Source of the DNA: an uncultured Desulfomonile sp.
GTDB lineage: Bacteria; Desulfobacterota; Desulfomonilia; Desulfomonilales; Desulfomonilaceae
NCBI GenBank assembly: GCA_937915285.1
Contig: CALDNG010000110.1
Coordinates: 1-13,478, forward strand
DNA length: 13,478 bases
Reading direction: 5' to 3'
The position numbers and the translations under genes were made by a program. How positions within the stretch are numbered: position 1 is the stretch's first letter; each line of letters opens with the position of its first letter. Of this stretch, positions 6,901-13,478 are shown in pieces. The notes beneath the pieces were generated by a model that had not been told where the DNA came from, did not search any database, and was given only the letters and a program-made list of their open reading frames with translations.

Positions 6901-7689
6901 CTAATGTTCCATGGACTGCAAGAGTCCTGTCATGACCCTGGTTGAAATGTCTGGATGGAGTATCCCATCGCGGGGATATTCCATATTCAGACTGAAGTAA
7001 AACGCAGAAGTCACCGCTACCGCAAGCGCTATCAGGCCAATCACCCTGGCTGGCTTCAGAGAATCAGTCCCCACGCCGGTTGCCAGCGCAGTCATCAGGG
7101 CGAAAACCCCCAAAAGAATGGTATATGCAAGGCAAGGCTTTCTCTGGATGGCCACGTAGCGATCGTGAGATACTTCCATCATCCTGTTTAGCTCTGGTAG
7201 GATGAGTTGAACAGCGATGTTTGAATCTTCTTGTCTGGCCAGGGTAACCGTCTTTTTCCAGATTTGCGTTTGTAACCCGAGAGCCTTGTCCCAGGCGCCC
7301 AATGCCGCTTCTGAATCCGGTAACCGACGGTAACCATCCACTCGGGCTTCCACATACTTCCTGAAATCCCTCCTCAATGCGTCCCTATTTTGAACATTGA
7401 GCAAATCAAGCCTTGAGAAGGACCTGTTGATTGCATTTGATTCGTCGAGAATGAGTCTGAACTGAGCCTCAGAATGAGATCTCGCACAGTCGATACAGAA
7501 AAAAGCCATTACCACAACGAAAACCAGCAAAATGACTTCTGCAATCCTTTCGGGATCTGCGAACGAAGCTTGAAGCACTGACGAATTTCTCCATCTCAAA
7601 ACATAACCGACCCACGCTAATAAAAGTATGCCTGCGAACAAGCCCGCTGATATCGCGAAAACCACCGGATTTATCACTATCTGTGGCAT
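6901..7689 (-). CDS. DUF4239 (bestrophin-like) membrane protein
   Basis: This 262-residue protein has two N-terminal membrane helices (about 9-31 and 49-68), a soluble helical region (about 75-180) and two C-terminal helices (about 187-205 and 214-234). The segment LDESNAINRSFSRLDLL (81-97), followed by NRDALRRDFRKYVEARV, is the hallmark of DUF4239. That family is annotated as bestrophin-like and might form channels, but its function has not been shown. The C-terminal LNMEYPRDGIL (234-244) also fits. Start: the ATG at 7689 is preceded by a poor TTAGG directly against it, so initiation may be weak. It is divergent from the methyltransferase gene, with only 60 bp between the two starts. A minus-strand TTGTAT...TTCTAT pair with 17-nt spacing in that gap is a weak promoter candidate. 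Confidence 0.8.
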   Translation of the reverse strand: MPQIVINPVVFAISAGLFAGILLLAWVGYVLRWRNSSVLQASFADPERIAEVILLVFVVVMAFFCIDCARSHSEAQFRLILDESNAINRSFSRLDLLNVQNRDALRRDFRKYVEARVDGYRRLPDSEAALGAWDKALGLQTQIWKKTVTLARQEDSNIAVQLILPELNRMMEVSHDRYVAIQRKPCLAYTILLGVFALMTALATGVGTDSLKPARVIGLIALAVAVTSAFYFSLNMEYPRDGILHPDISTRVMTGLLQSMEH

Positions 7690-7749
7690 CCTAATCCAAT
7701 CGTGCTCATAGAAAAATTCGCCTGTCCTTAATACAAAAACACTATTATT

Positions 7750-8403
7750 ATGACAGACTTCCGGCTATCGCTCAAGAAAGTGTTTTACACGACGGGCAAT
7801 GTTTGGATCGAGTCCTTTATTTTTGACGGTCACTATACCCAGAAAAATGAAACGCGAGATCTTAGGGAACTATGCGCACTTGGACTGCTAGCCTCACATG
7901 TAAAAGGAGGCAAGATATTTGAATTCGGAACATTTATTGGCAGAACGACCAGGCTTTTGGCGCTGAACGCCGGATTAAAATCCGAGGTCTACACTATCGA
8001 TCTCCAACAGGACTTGGTTGATCATGAAATTGGACAGGAATTCAAAGAATCCCCCGAAAATGCTCAAATTTGTCAGCTGCTTGGAGATAGCGTTAGATAC
8101 GATTTTTCTGATTTCAGTAATACAATTGATTTCTGCTGGATTGATGGGGCCCATGATTTTGAGCATTGCTGGTCTGACACAAAGTACGCATTAATGATGG
8201 TCAAGGCCGGTGGTTTCATAGCATGGCACGACTATCGACACACCGCTTGGTGGTCTGGCGTCACAAAGGCAGTCAGACTCGCTAACAGGCTTTTCGGGGG
8301 AGGGGTGCGCCACATAGCGGGCACAACAATGGCCATTCTGCATGTTGAAACCAGAAACAAGGATTTGGCCAAAGAGGCTAACAAAGGAGTACCCACTTTG
8401 TAG
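7750..8403 (+). CDS. Class I SAM-dependent methyltransferase (Methyltransf_24 type)
   Basis: The 217-residue protein is a compact Rossmann methyltransferase. Motif I is EFGTFIGRTT (58-67), the acidic strand-2 end is TIDL (82-85), and the catalytic-loop region is FCWIDGAHDFEHCWSD (128-143), followed by WHDYRH (159-164). The IDGAH-x-n-D-x-n-WHDY arrangement is characteristic of the Methyltransf_24 group, whose members often act on sugars, glycolipids or other small molecules and may use a metal. The substrate cannot be told here. The ATG at 7750 has no Shine-Dalgarno sequence (it follows an A/T-rich ACTATTATT), so it may be leaderless or weakly translated. The first 20 residues (LSLKKVFYTTGNVWIESF) may lie ahead of the fold. 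It is transcribed alone; no glycosyltransferase or other pathway gene lies nearby. Confidence 0.85.
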   Translation: MTDFRLSLKKVFYTTGNVWIESFIFDGHYTQKNETRDLRELCALGLLASHVKGGKIFEFGTFIGRTTRLLALNAGLKSEVYTIDLQQDLVDHEIGQEFKESPENAQICQLLGDSVRYDFSDFSNTIDFCWIDGAHDFEHCWSDTKYALMMVKAGGFIAWHDYRHTAWWSGVTKAVRLANRLFGGGVRHIAGTTMAILHVETRNKDLAKEANKGVPTL

Positions 8404-8632
8404 GCTGAGGATGAAAGAACATTTTTATGTCGGGATTATTGGACCCCGCAAGATTGCGTTCGCCTTGACTTTCTCTGAATATACTGCATGAAACTTTTCC
8501 TCCGTCCTCTCAGGAGTACGGGCAGCCCCGCCATTTGAATAGCAATTAAGAGCTTACTATTTCTTGTGTTTTTTAGGAATCAAGGGGGGATCCTTCTCGC
8601 AGAACGCATCAATCACAATCAGAGATTTTCCA
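8404..8632. other. Intergenic stretch with no identifiable gene
   Basis: Between the methyltransferase stop and the tRNA terminator I see no supported gene. A 26-codon plus-strand frame from the ATG at 8411 has GAGG fused directly to the start codon and no family resemblance, so it is not called. No strong hairpin ends the methyltransferase transcript here. Confidence 0.5.
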
Positions 8633-8634
8633 TT

Positions 8635-8662
8635 AAAAAAGCTCTGATAGGGATCAGAGCTT
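8635..8662 (-). terminator. Rho-independent terminator of tRNA-Lys
   Basis: Read on the minus strand, AAGCTCTGAT (rc of 8653-8662) pairs perfectly with ATCAGAGCTT (rc of 8639-8648) around a 4-nt loop, and is followed by a run of six T's (complement of 8635-8640). It begins 10 nt beyond the CCA end of the tRNA, the expected place for termination of a single-tRNA transcript. Confidence 0.9.
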
Positions 8663-8672
8663 CTAACTTACG

Positions 8673-8748
8673 TGGTGGGCCGTCGGGGGCTCGAACCCCA
8701 AACCTACTGATTAAGAGTCAGTTGCTCTACCAGTTGAGCTAACGGCCC
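8673..8748 (-). tRNA. tRNA-Lys (anticodon CTT)
   Basis: The minus strand folds into a standard 76-nt cloverleaf. The acceptor stem GGGCCGT (8742-8748) pairs with ACGGCCC (8677-8683), with discriminator A (8676) and an encoded CCA (8673-8675). The anticodon arm ACTGA-CTCTTAA-TCAGT gives anticodon CTT, which reads AAG lysine. The D arm (GCTCAACTGGTAGAGC) and the T arm (with GGTTCGAGCCC) are canonical. It is a solitary tRNA with its own promoter and terminator. I found no duplicate of its 3' end elsewhere in the window, so no integrated element is indicated. Confidence 0.97.
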
Positions 8749-8762
8749 GTATGGAATTTCAT

Positions 8763-8791
8763 TTTTTACCGCGATCAGGCATTTATGTCAA
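8763..8791 (-). promoter_or_regulatory. Promoter of tRNA-Lys
   Basis: On the minus strand a perfect TTGACA (8786-8791) stands 17 nt from TAAAAA (8763-8768, four of six matches to TATAAT). Transcription would start near 8756, about 8 nt before the tRNA 5' end at 8748, which is normal for a stable-RNA gene. It also lies less than 60 bp from the start of the divergent DUF362 gene. Confidence 0.75.
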
Positions 8792-8848
8792 GATTTTGTG
8801 GCCAATTTTTTTTGCGTCTTTGGTGTCTCGGTTTGATCGGTTGCGATT

Positions 8849-9997
8849 TTGGCCCGACAGTATTATTATGCGCTCTTCAAAAAACTCAAAACGGATGAAA
8901 TTACAATGACCCCTAAAGCGCTAGTAGCGGTAACCAGGACAAGTCCTGAAACAGTGATAGAAGATGTCTACAGATGTATGAAAGAAGCCCGCTTCCAGGA
9001 TTTTCTGGACCCGTCATCCACTGTCATACTGAAAGATAACATCTCATGGCATTTTCCATTCCTGAGCGCCAATACTACCCCGTGGCAGCTTGAGGGTGTC
9101 ATCCTGGCCTTGAAGGATTCGGGCTACAAAGACATAGTTTGTGTGCAGAATGAGACAGTAGTGACGGACGCGTTCAAAGGTGAGAAACTCAATAAATATG
9201 TTCCTGTCTTCAAAAAATTCAACATTCCGGTCCTATACAATTTCAGGGAATCTGACATCAAATGGATAAAATATACGCCAAAGGCCCGGATGAGGATCCT
9301 AGATCAAATATTCCCCGAGGGGATAAGCATTCCGGAATACTTCCTGGGAAAAAACATCATTCATCTGCCAACTGTAAAATGTCATATATACACTGGCACT
9401 ACCGGGTCGATGAAAAACGCTTTTGGTGGACTACTCAACAGCCGCAGGCATTACACCCATTCTGTGATTCATGAAACACTTAATGATTTGTTGGATATAC
9501 AGAAGGAGATTCATTCCGGAATATTCACGGTAATGGACGGAACGGTGGCTGGTTGCGGTCCTGGCCCGAGAACCATGATCCCTTATGACAAGGATCTGAT
9601 GCTGGCGTCGGGTGACTGCGCGGCGATTGACGCAGTGGCCGCCAGCTTGATGGGATTTGATCCGATGAGTCTGGATTACATCCGGATAGCGCACGAGTCC
9701 GGCCTGGGAATTGGGAAGATCGACGAAATCGAGATAGTCGGTGAAGACATCAGTAAGGAGAACTGGTGTTTCACGGTAGGAAACAATGCGGCTTCAGCCG
9801 TGGGAAACTTTATCTGGTTCGGTCCACTAAAGTCCTTGCAAAAACTCTTCTTCAGGACTCCGCTGGTATATCTCTTCGTTTTTGGCTCGTTTTTCTACCA
9901 CGACTATATATACTGGCCCTTAAAGGCAAAACCGCAAATGGATGAGTTCAAGAAACATTCCAAATGGGGCAAACTATTTGATAGCTATCCTGAATGA
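8849..9997 (+). CDS. DUF362 domain-containing protein
   Basis: The 382-residue product carries the DUF362 blocks in order: STVILKDNISWHFPF (57-71), HLPTVKCH (172-179), GSMKNAFGGLLNSRRHYTH (186-204), DGTVAGCGPGPR (230-241) and DCAAIDAVAASLMGFDP (256-272). Function in this family is not established; many members occur in anaerobes next to iron-sulfur proteins, and this one carries no fused ferredoxin domain. The C-terminal part has an aromatic hydrophobic segment (LVYLFVFGSFFYHDYIYW) that could associate with the membrane. The start is uncertain. The frame opens after a TGA at 8834 and the only early start is TTG at 8849, without a good ribosome site; the next is the ATG at 8906 (residue 20). 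I keep the TTG because the segment QYYYALFKKLKTDEIT looks like conserved family sequence. It stands alone, divergent from the tRNA. Confidence 0.88.
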   Translation: MARQYYYALFKKLKTDEITMTPKALVAVTRTSPETVIEDVYRCMKEARFQDFLDPSSTVILKDNISWHFPFLSANTTPWQLEGVILALKDSGYKDIVCVQNETVVTDAFKGEKLNKYVPVFKKFNIPVLYNFRESDIKWIKYTPKARMRILDQIFPEGISIPEYFLGKNIIHLPTVKCHIYTGTTGSMKNAFGGLLNSRRHYTHSVIHETLNDLLDIQKEIHSGIFTVMDGTVAGCGPGPRTMIPYDKDLMLASGDCAAIDAVAASLMGFDPMSLDYIRIAHESGLGIGKIDEIEIVGEDISKENWCFTVGNNAASAVGNFIWFGPLKSLQKLFFRTPLVYLFVFGSFFYHDYIYWPLKAKPQMDEFKKHSKWGKLFDSYPE

Positions 9998-10057
9998 CGG
10001 GATGAATCGGCTGGAATCCGGAAAAGTTTTTTACATTCGAGAAAAACGAGGTTGGGA

Positions 10058-10216
10058 TCAGAAAGGGGCTTCAGGACTCTTTTTTTGTTGAAAAACGAGC
10101 CTGATGTTTTCAGCGACGCGCCTTAACCTGTTTCTAACGTGTCGGTCAAGGCCGCGTCGTTTGGAAGCCCTGGAACTCTTGGCGCCGTCTCCATAGAATC
10201 GAAATGACCAAGTCGA
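10058..10216 (-). other. In-frame open continuation beyond the stop of the 10217-10645 gene
   Basis: After the TGA at 10217-10219 the same frame stays open for 52 codons, to a second TGA at 10058-10060. It has no ATG, GTG or TTG of its own. The reading is protein-like and very basic (ASKRRGLDRHVRNRLRRVAE, then NIRLVFQQKKSPEAPF). It could be the lost C-terminus of a gene interrupted by a nonsense change, a readthrough extension, or chance; an open run of this length happens by chance roughly one time in ten. No convincing selenocysteine-insertion hairpin follows the TGA. Confidence 0.3.
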
Positions 10217-10645
10217 TCAAATGCTATGGAAGAATTCCGTTTTGAGATGATGGTTGAGTTCAGCTCGTACCAGGGCACGGGCCCTGATAAGGTCGCTGCG
10301 CCATTTTTCGGCTTTTTCGAGAGCTTCTGTTTCCCATGGGAGCCGCTGCGTAGGATCTTTGGCCAAAATATCTCGCTCGAGTTCTTCTGGAACCGGGGCT
10401 TCGAGTAAAGTTTGGCATCTGGATTTAATGCTGCGAATGAGTTGGAGAAGTCTGAGCAGATCGTCCCTGGAAAGAGTTGCCGGTTTCCTTGTTGAAGACG
10501 ACTTCGGAATTAACTTCAGGTCTTCAATAGGAGTTCCGCTTTTGATGGCCTTGTTGATAAGTTGCTTTAAGTGACGATAGTTGCTATCGAAGTCACCGGG
10601 AGGTTCGGGTACTCCAGCAGCCGCATCGGAAAAAGGAAACAACAT
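10217..10645 (-). CDS. Unrecognised cytoplasmic, helix-rich protein
   Basis: I do not recognise this 142-residue product. It starts MLFPFSDAAAG, has a Pro/Gly-rich segment (about 12-18), then mostly predicted helix: NYRHLKQLINKAIKSG, DDLLRLLQLIRSIKSRCQTL and a charged ETEALEKAEKWRSDLIRARA near the C-terminus. There is no signal peptide or membrane segment and only one cysteine, so a cytoplasmic protein, perhaps helical-bundle or coiled-coil and possibly binding a partner, is likely. Start choice: AGGAGG (10653-10658) lies 7 nt before the ATG at 10645 but only 1 nt before the ATG at 10651, so I take 10645. It faces away from uvrA; the 290 bp between the two contain several palindromes. See the in-frame continuation beyond its stop. 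Confidence 0.65.
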   Translation of the reverse strand: MLFPFSDAAAGVPEPPGDFDSNYRHLKQLINKAIKSGTPIEDLKLIPKSSSTRKPATLSRDDLLRLLQLIRSIKSRCQTLLEAPVPEELERDILAKDPTQRLPWETEALEKAEKWRSDLIRARALVRAELNHHLKTEFFHSI

Positions 10646-10714
10646 ATCCATACCTCCTACTGGAAAAGTGAAACCCGAGAGGGTCCGATTTTGCCACTCC
10701 CGGAAACAAGACGG

Positions 10715-10743
10715 CAGATAACACGTCCCCGGACGTTAGTCAA
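10715..10743 (-). promoter_or_regulatory. Candidate promoter with a spacer palindrome for the 10217-10645 gene
   Basis: On the minus strand TTGACT (10738-10743, five of six) is 17 nt from TATCTG (10715-10720, only three of six). The spacer contains the perfect-armed palindrome ACGTCC-N2-GGACGT (10723-10736), placed where a repressor or MerR-type activator would bind. The -10 is weak, which would fit an activated promoter, but this is speculative. Confidence 0.35.
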
Positions 10744-10751
10744 CAAATAGT

Positions 10752-10796
10752 TCACAGTTTCTATATATAATGTTGAAGAAATAAGAAAAACTGTGA
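10752..10796. repeat. 9-bp inverted repeat in the uvrA upstream region
   Basis: TCACAGTTT (10752-10760) is mirrored exactly by AAACTGTGA (10788-10796), 27 nt apart. The spacer includes a consensus TATAAT (10766-10771) that lacks a good -35. The half-sites point the wrong way round for a CRP site. They could be two operator half-sites or a weak RNA hairpin in a leader. Confidence 0.45.
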
Positions 10797-10854
10797 CATT
10801 CTGCGCGGATAGCCGTCCGACAATGATTTACAGGGGTTATGCTTAATACCTCAC

Positions 10855-10880
10855 ATTGGATATTGACACTAACATCCAAT
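10855..10880 (+). promoter_or_regulatory. 26-bp operator-like palindrome upstream of uvrA
   Basis: ATTGGATATT (10855-10864) and AACATCCAAT (10871-10880) form 10-nt arms with one mismatch around a 6-nt centre; the outer seven positions are perfect. A TTGACA (10863-10868) lies inside it, but no good -10 is found 16-18 nt further on (TTCGTT at 17 nt). Position 55 bp before uvrA suggests a repressor site. It matches neither the E. coli nor the Bacillus LexA box. Confidence 0.5.
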
Positions 10881-10934
10881 TTTCGTTCGTTTATTTTGTT
10901 CAAAATTTAAAAAAATGGAGATTTTTTCCTTCAA

Positions 10935-13478
10935 ATGGGAGCGACAGAAATAATCATAAGGGGGGCTCGAGAACATAACCTCAAGAATATCGACTTGAAC
11001 ATTCCCCGAGAGCAACTGGTTGTGATCACGGGATTATCAGGTTCAGGTAAATCGACGTTGGCGTTTGACACCATATATGCCGAGGGTCAAAGACGATATG
11101 TTGAATCTTTGTCCGCGTATGCGCGCCAATTCCTTGAGATGATGGATAAACCTGATGTGGATCTTATCGAAGGGTTATCGCCGGCGATAAGCATTGAACA
11201 GAAGACGACTTCCAAAAACCCGCGATCCACTGTTGGGACTGTCACTGAAATATATGATTACCTTCGGCTCCTGTATGCGCGTATTGGGGTTGCCCATTGC
11301 TGGGAGTGCGGTAGGCCGATTAGCTCCATGACCATCCAGCAGATGGTTGATGAGATTTTGTCCATGCCTGAATCGGCCAGGATCCACATCCTGGCGCCGC
11401 TAGTATCGGGCCGCAAAGGTGAATTCAAGACAGAAATTCATCGACTGATACGCGATGGATTTGCCCGAGCGAAAATTGACGGGAAACTCACGGAGTTGAC
11501 TGACGAGATCAAGCTGGACAAGAAGCGCAAGCATTCTATAGAAGTTGTGGTGGACCGTCTGGTTGTTAGGCAAGGTATAGAAAAGAGACTGGCGGATTCC
11601 CTTGAGATAGCCGCGAAGCTTGGTCAGGGTATCGTCCTGGTAGAGGAGTTGAACGGCTCTATCAGGCTGTATAGTGAGAATCTAGCATGTCCTGAGCATG
11701 GTGTTTCGTTTGGTGAGATTTCACCCCGTCTGTTTTCGTTCAACAACCCTTTTGGCGCATGTGAATCCTGCAGTGGTCTGGGGGTTCAGATAAGGTTTGA
11801 TCCGGACCTGATAGTGCCTAACCAGATGCTTTCACTTATTCAGGGGGCAATAGCTCCCTGGGAAAAGCGAAATTCCCCATTCTTCAACCAAACGATTGAG
11901 GCATTGGGAAAACATTACGGATTTGAAACGCATACGCCTTTTGCGAAGTTGCCTGCCAGGGTCCAGGATGTGATTCTTTACGGTTCCCGGGAAGAGGAGA
12001 TCGATTTCTGTTATGAACGCGACGGACGGACTCATTTCTTTCGCAAACCGTTCGAGGGTGTGATTCCGAACCTTGAGCGGAAGCGGCTTGAGACAGATCC
12101 AGAGGAAATGGGCGATGAACTGGGTAAATTCATGAGTTCGATACCCTGCCCGACGTGCGGTGGGGCCAGACTGAAGAAAGAGGCCAGGCACGTGCTTGTG
12201 GGCGGAATGCCCATCCATCAGCTAACAGCGCTTTCAGTCAGGGAGACCTCAGAATTCATCGAGCAACTTAATCTGAGTAATCGTGACATGGAGATAGCCC
12301 GGAGGGTATTGAAAGAAATCGGCAGCAGGCTGGGATTCCTGGACAAGGTGGGGCTTGGGTACCTAACGCTGGACAGGGGGTCTGCTACTTTGTCAGGGGG
12401 AGAGTCCCAGAGGATAAGGCTCGCCACTCAGGTAGGGTCATCCCTCGTGGGGGTGCTTTACATTCTTGATGAGCCCAGCATAGGTTTGCACCAGCGGGAC
12501 AACCAGCGATTACTCTCGACACTGCTCGAACTCCGCGATCTGGGTAACTCGGTGTTGGTGGTTGAGCACGATGCGGAGACCATACTTAACGCCGATCATG
12601 TCATTGACATGGGACCGGGCGCTGGAAGACTCGGGGGAAAGATTGTTTGCCAGGGCAAACCGCAAGATATGATGTCCTGCAGCGAATCAATTACCGGAAA
12701 ATACCTGTCCGGCTCAGAGTTCATAGCTGTCCCAAAGGAGCGACGAAAACCCGGGCCCAGGAAAATAGTTTTGCGAGGGGTTAAAGCTAATAACCTCAAG
12801 AACCTGGATGTGCGCATACCTCTAGGAATAATGACCTGCGTTACCGGAGTGTCAGGCTCGGGCAAGAGTACCCTGGTGGTGGAGGTGTTGCGTCGCTCTT
12901 TGTCCCAGAGACTGTATGGATCAAAAGAAAAGGCAGGCCTGGTAGACTCGGTAGAAGGTCTGTCATTCATAGATAAGGTCATCGACATCGATCAAAGCCC
13001 CATAGGTCGAACTCCACGATCCAACCCAGCCACTTACACTGGAGTTTTCACATTCATTCGAGAGCTTTTTGCAAATTTGCCCGATTCTAAAATGAGAGGT
13101 TACAAAGCCGGCAGGTATAGCTTCAATGTTAAGGGTGGCAGATGCGAGGCGTGTAAAGGCGACGGGGTCATCAAGATAGAAATGCATTTTTTGCCTGACG
13201 TTTACGTGAAATGTGACGTTTGTCAGGGGAAGCGGTACAACAGGGAGACCCTCGACATAAAATTCAAGGGCAAAAACATTACTGATGTGCTCGACATGAC
13301 GGTCAACCAGGCGGCCGAGTTCATGGAGAATATACCGAGCGTTTTCAATAAGCTGAAGACCGTCCAGGAAGTCGGGCTGGGTTACATAAAACTCGGGCAA
13401 CCGGCCACTACCCTTTCAGGAGGGGAAGCCCAGAGGATCAAGCTTTCCAAGGAGCTTTCGCGAAGAAGCACCGGTCGG
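10935..13478 (+). CDS. uvrA: Excinuclease ABC subunit A (UvrA), 3' end beyond window
   Basis: UvrA is the damage-recognition ATPase of nucleotide excision repair; it loads UvrB onto DNA. The 848 codons visible cover both ABC modules. Walker A motifs are GLSGSGKST (33-41) and GVSGSGKST (638-646). ABC signatures are LSGGESQR (486-493) and LSGGEAQR (827-834). The first Walker B is VLYILDEP (507-514). The first zinc site is C252/H255...C276/C279 (a CxxH variant common in the family) and the second is C737/C740...C760/C763. About 90 residues, including the second Walker B, lie beyond the edge (usual length about 940). The ATG at 10935 is the only start in this frame after a TAA at 10908. Its nearest GGAG (10917-10920) is 14 nt away, so the ribosome site is unusually distant. 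No frameshift is seen. The gene is probably transcribed alone, under the palindromes upstream. Confidence 0.98.
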   Translation, partial: MGATEIIIRGAREHNLKNIDLNIPREQLVVITGLSGSGKSTLAFDTIYAEGQRRYVESLSAYARQFLEMMDKPDVDLIEGLSPAISIEQKTTSKNPRSTVGTVTEIYDYLRLLYARIGVAHCWECGRPISSMTIQQMVDEILSMPESARIHILAPLVSGRKGEFKTEIHRLIRDGFARAKIDGKLTELTDEIKLDKKRKHSIEVVVDRLVVRQGIEKRLADSLEIAAKLGQGIVLVEELNGSIRLYSENLACPEHGVSFGEISPRLFSFNNPFGACESCSGLGVQIRFDPDLIVPNQMLSLIQGAIAPWEKRNSPFFNQTIEALGKHYGFETHTPFAKLPARVQDVILYGSREEEIDFCYERDGRTHFFRKPFEGVIPNLERKRLETDPEEMGDELGKFMSSIPCPTCGGARLKKEARHVLVGGMPIHQLTALSVRETSEFIEQLNLSNRDMEIARRVLKEIGSRLGFLDKVGLGYLTLDRGSATLSGGESQRIRLATQVGSSLVGVLYILDEPSIGLHQRDNQRLLSTLLELRDLGNSVLVVEHDAETILNADHVIDMGPGAGRLGGKIVCQGKPQDMMSCSESITGKYLSGSEFIAVPKERRKPGPRKIVLRGVKANNLKNLDVRIPLGIMTCVTGVSGSGKSTLVVEVLRRSLSQRLYGSKEKAGLVDSVEGLSFIDKVIDIDQSPIGRTPRSNPATYTGVFTFIRELFANLPDSKMRGYKAGRYSFNVKGGRCEACKGDGVIKIEMHFLPDVYVKCDVCQGKRYNRETLDIKFKGKNITDVLDMTVNQAAEFMENIPSVFNKLKTVQEVGLGYIKLGQPATTLSGGEAQRIKLSKELSRRSTGR

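Noticed and set aside
8411..8491. 26-codon plus-strand ORF just after the methyltransferase stop
   Set aside because: GAGG is fused directly to the ATG, the product is tiny and unrecognised, and nothing else supports expression.
8673..8748. tRNA-Lys as an attachment site of an integrated element
   Set aside because: No integrase gene and no second copy of the tRNA 3' end in the window; the flanking genes look chromosomal.
10041..10099. Direct repeat GAAAAACGAG (10041-10050 and 10090-10099)
   Set aside because: A single 10-bp A-rich repeat 49 bp apart with no associated element; chance is a sufficient explanation.

Overview
This 13.5-kb window looks like an ordinary stretch of a Gram-negative, probably anaerobic bacterial chromosome. 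My best guess is Desulfobacterota (the Desulfomonile/Syntrophobacter sort). The reasons are the mix of families: a UPF0280 (ApbE-like) protein, a cobalamin-binding radical SAM enzyme, an FG-GAP/VCBS-repeat exported protein, a DUF362 protein and an outer-membrane beta-barrel, together with moderate G+C. The assignment is inference; no marker gene fixes the species.

Layout. 1-753 (minus) is a UPF0280 protein cut by the left edge, with a long leader and a near-consensus promoter at 913-941. 971-1135 (minus) is a possible 54-residue gene directly behind a second promoter that carries two short palindromes. 1367-2953 (plus) is a B12-binding radical SAM enzyme resembling the hopanoid-methylase (HpnP) branch. 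3027-4361 (minus) is an exported FG-GAP/VCBS protein, divergent from 4615-5670 (plus), an outer-membrane barrel; an AT-rich 253-bp region lies between them. 5789-5984 (plus) is a small gene whose frame is uncertain, followed by a good terminator. 6136-6792 (plus) is a hemolysin III/TrhA-type seven-helix membrane protein. It converges with 6901-7689 (minus), a DUF4239 bestrophin-like membrane protein. 7750-8403 (plus) is a SAM methyltransferase. 8673-8748 (minus) is tRNA-Lys(CTT) with its own promoter and terminator. 8849-9997 (plus) is a DUF362 protein with a TTG start. 10217-10645 (minus) is an unrecognised helical protein with an in-frame 52-codon continuation beyond its stop. From 10935 to the right edge (plus) is uvrA, complete except for about the last 90 residues.

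How the genes relate. Neighbours mostly lie on opposite strands or are well separated, so most genes appear to be transcribed alone and I see no multi-gene pathway. The recognisable roles are nucleotide excision repair (uvrA), translation (tRNA-Lys), small-molecule or lipid modification (radical SAM, methyltransferase) and envelope/membrane functions. No CRISPR array, insertion sequence, prophage or defence system was found. The more interesting material is small: the degenerate UPF0280 active site, the hidden small ORF, the frame conflict near 5.8-6.0 kb, the post-stop continuation at 10.06-10.22 kb, and a set of operator-like palindromes between 10.72 and 10.88 kb upstream of uvrA.
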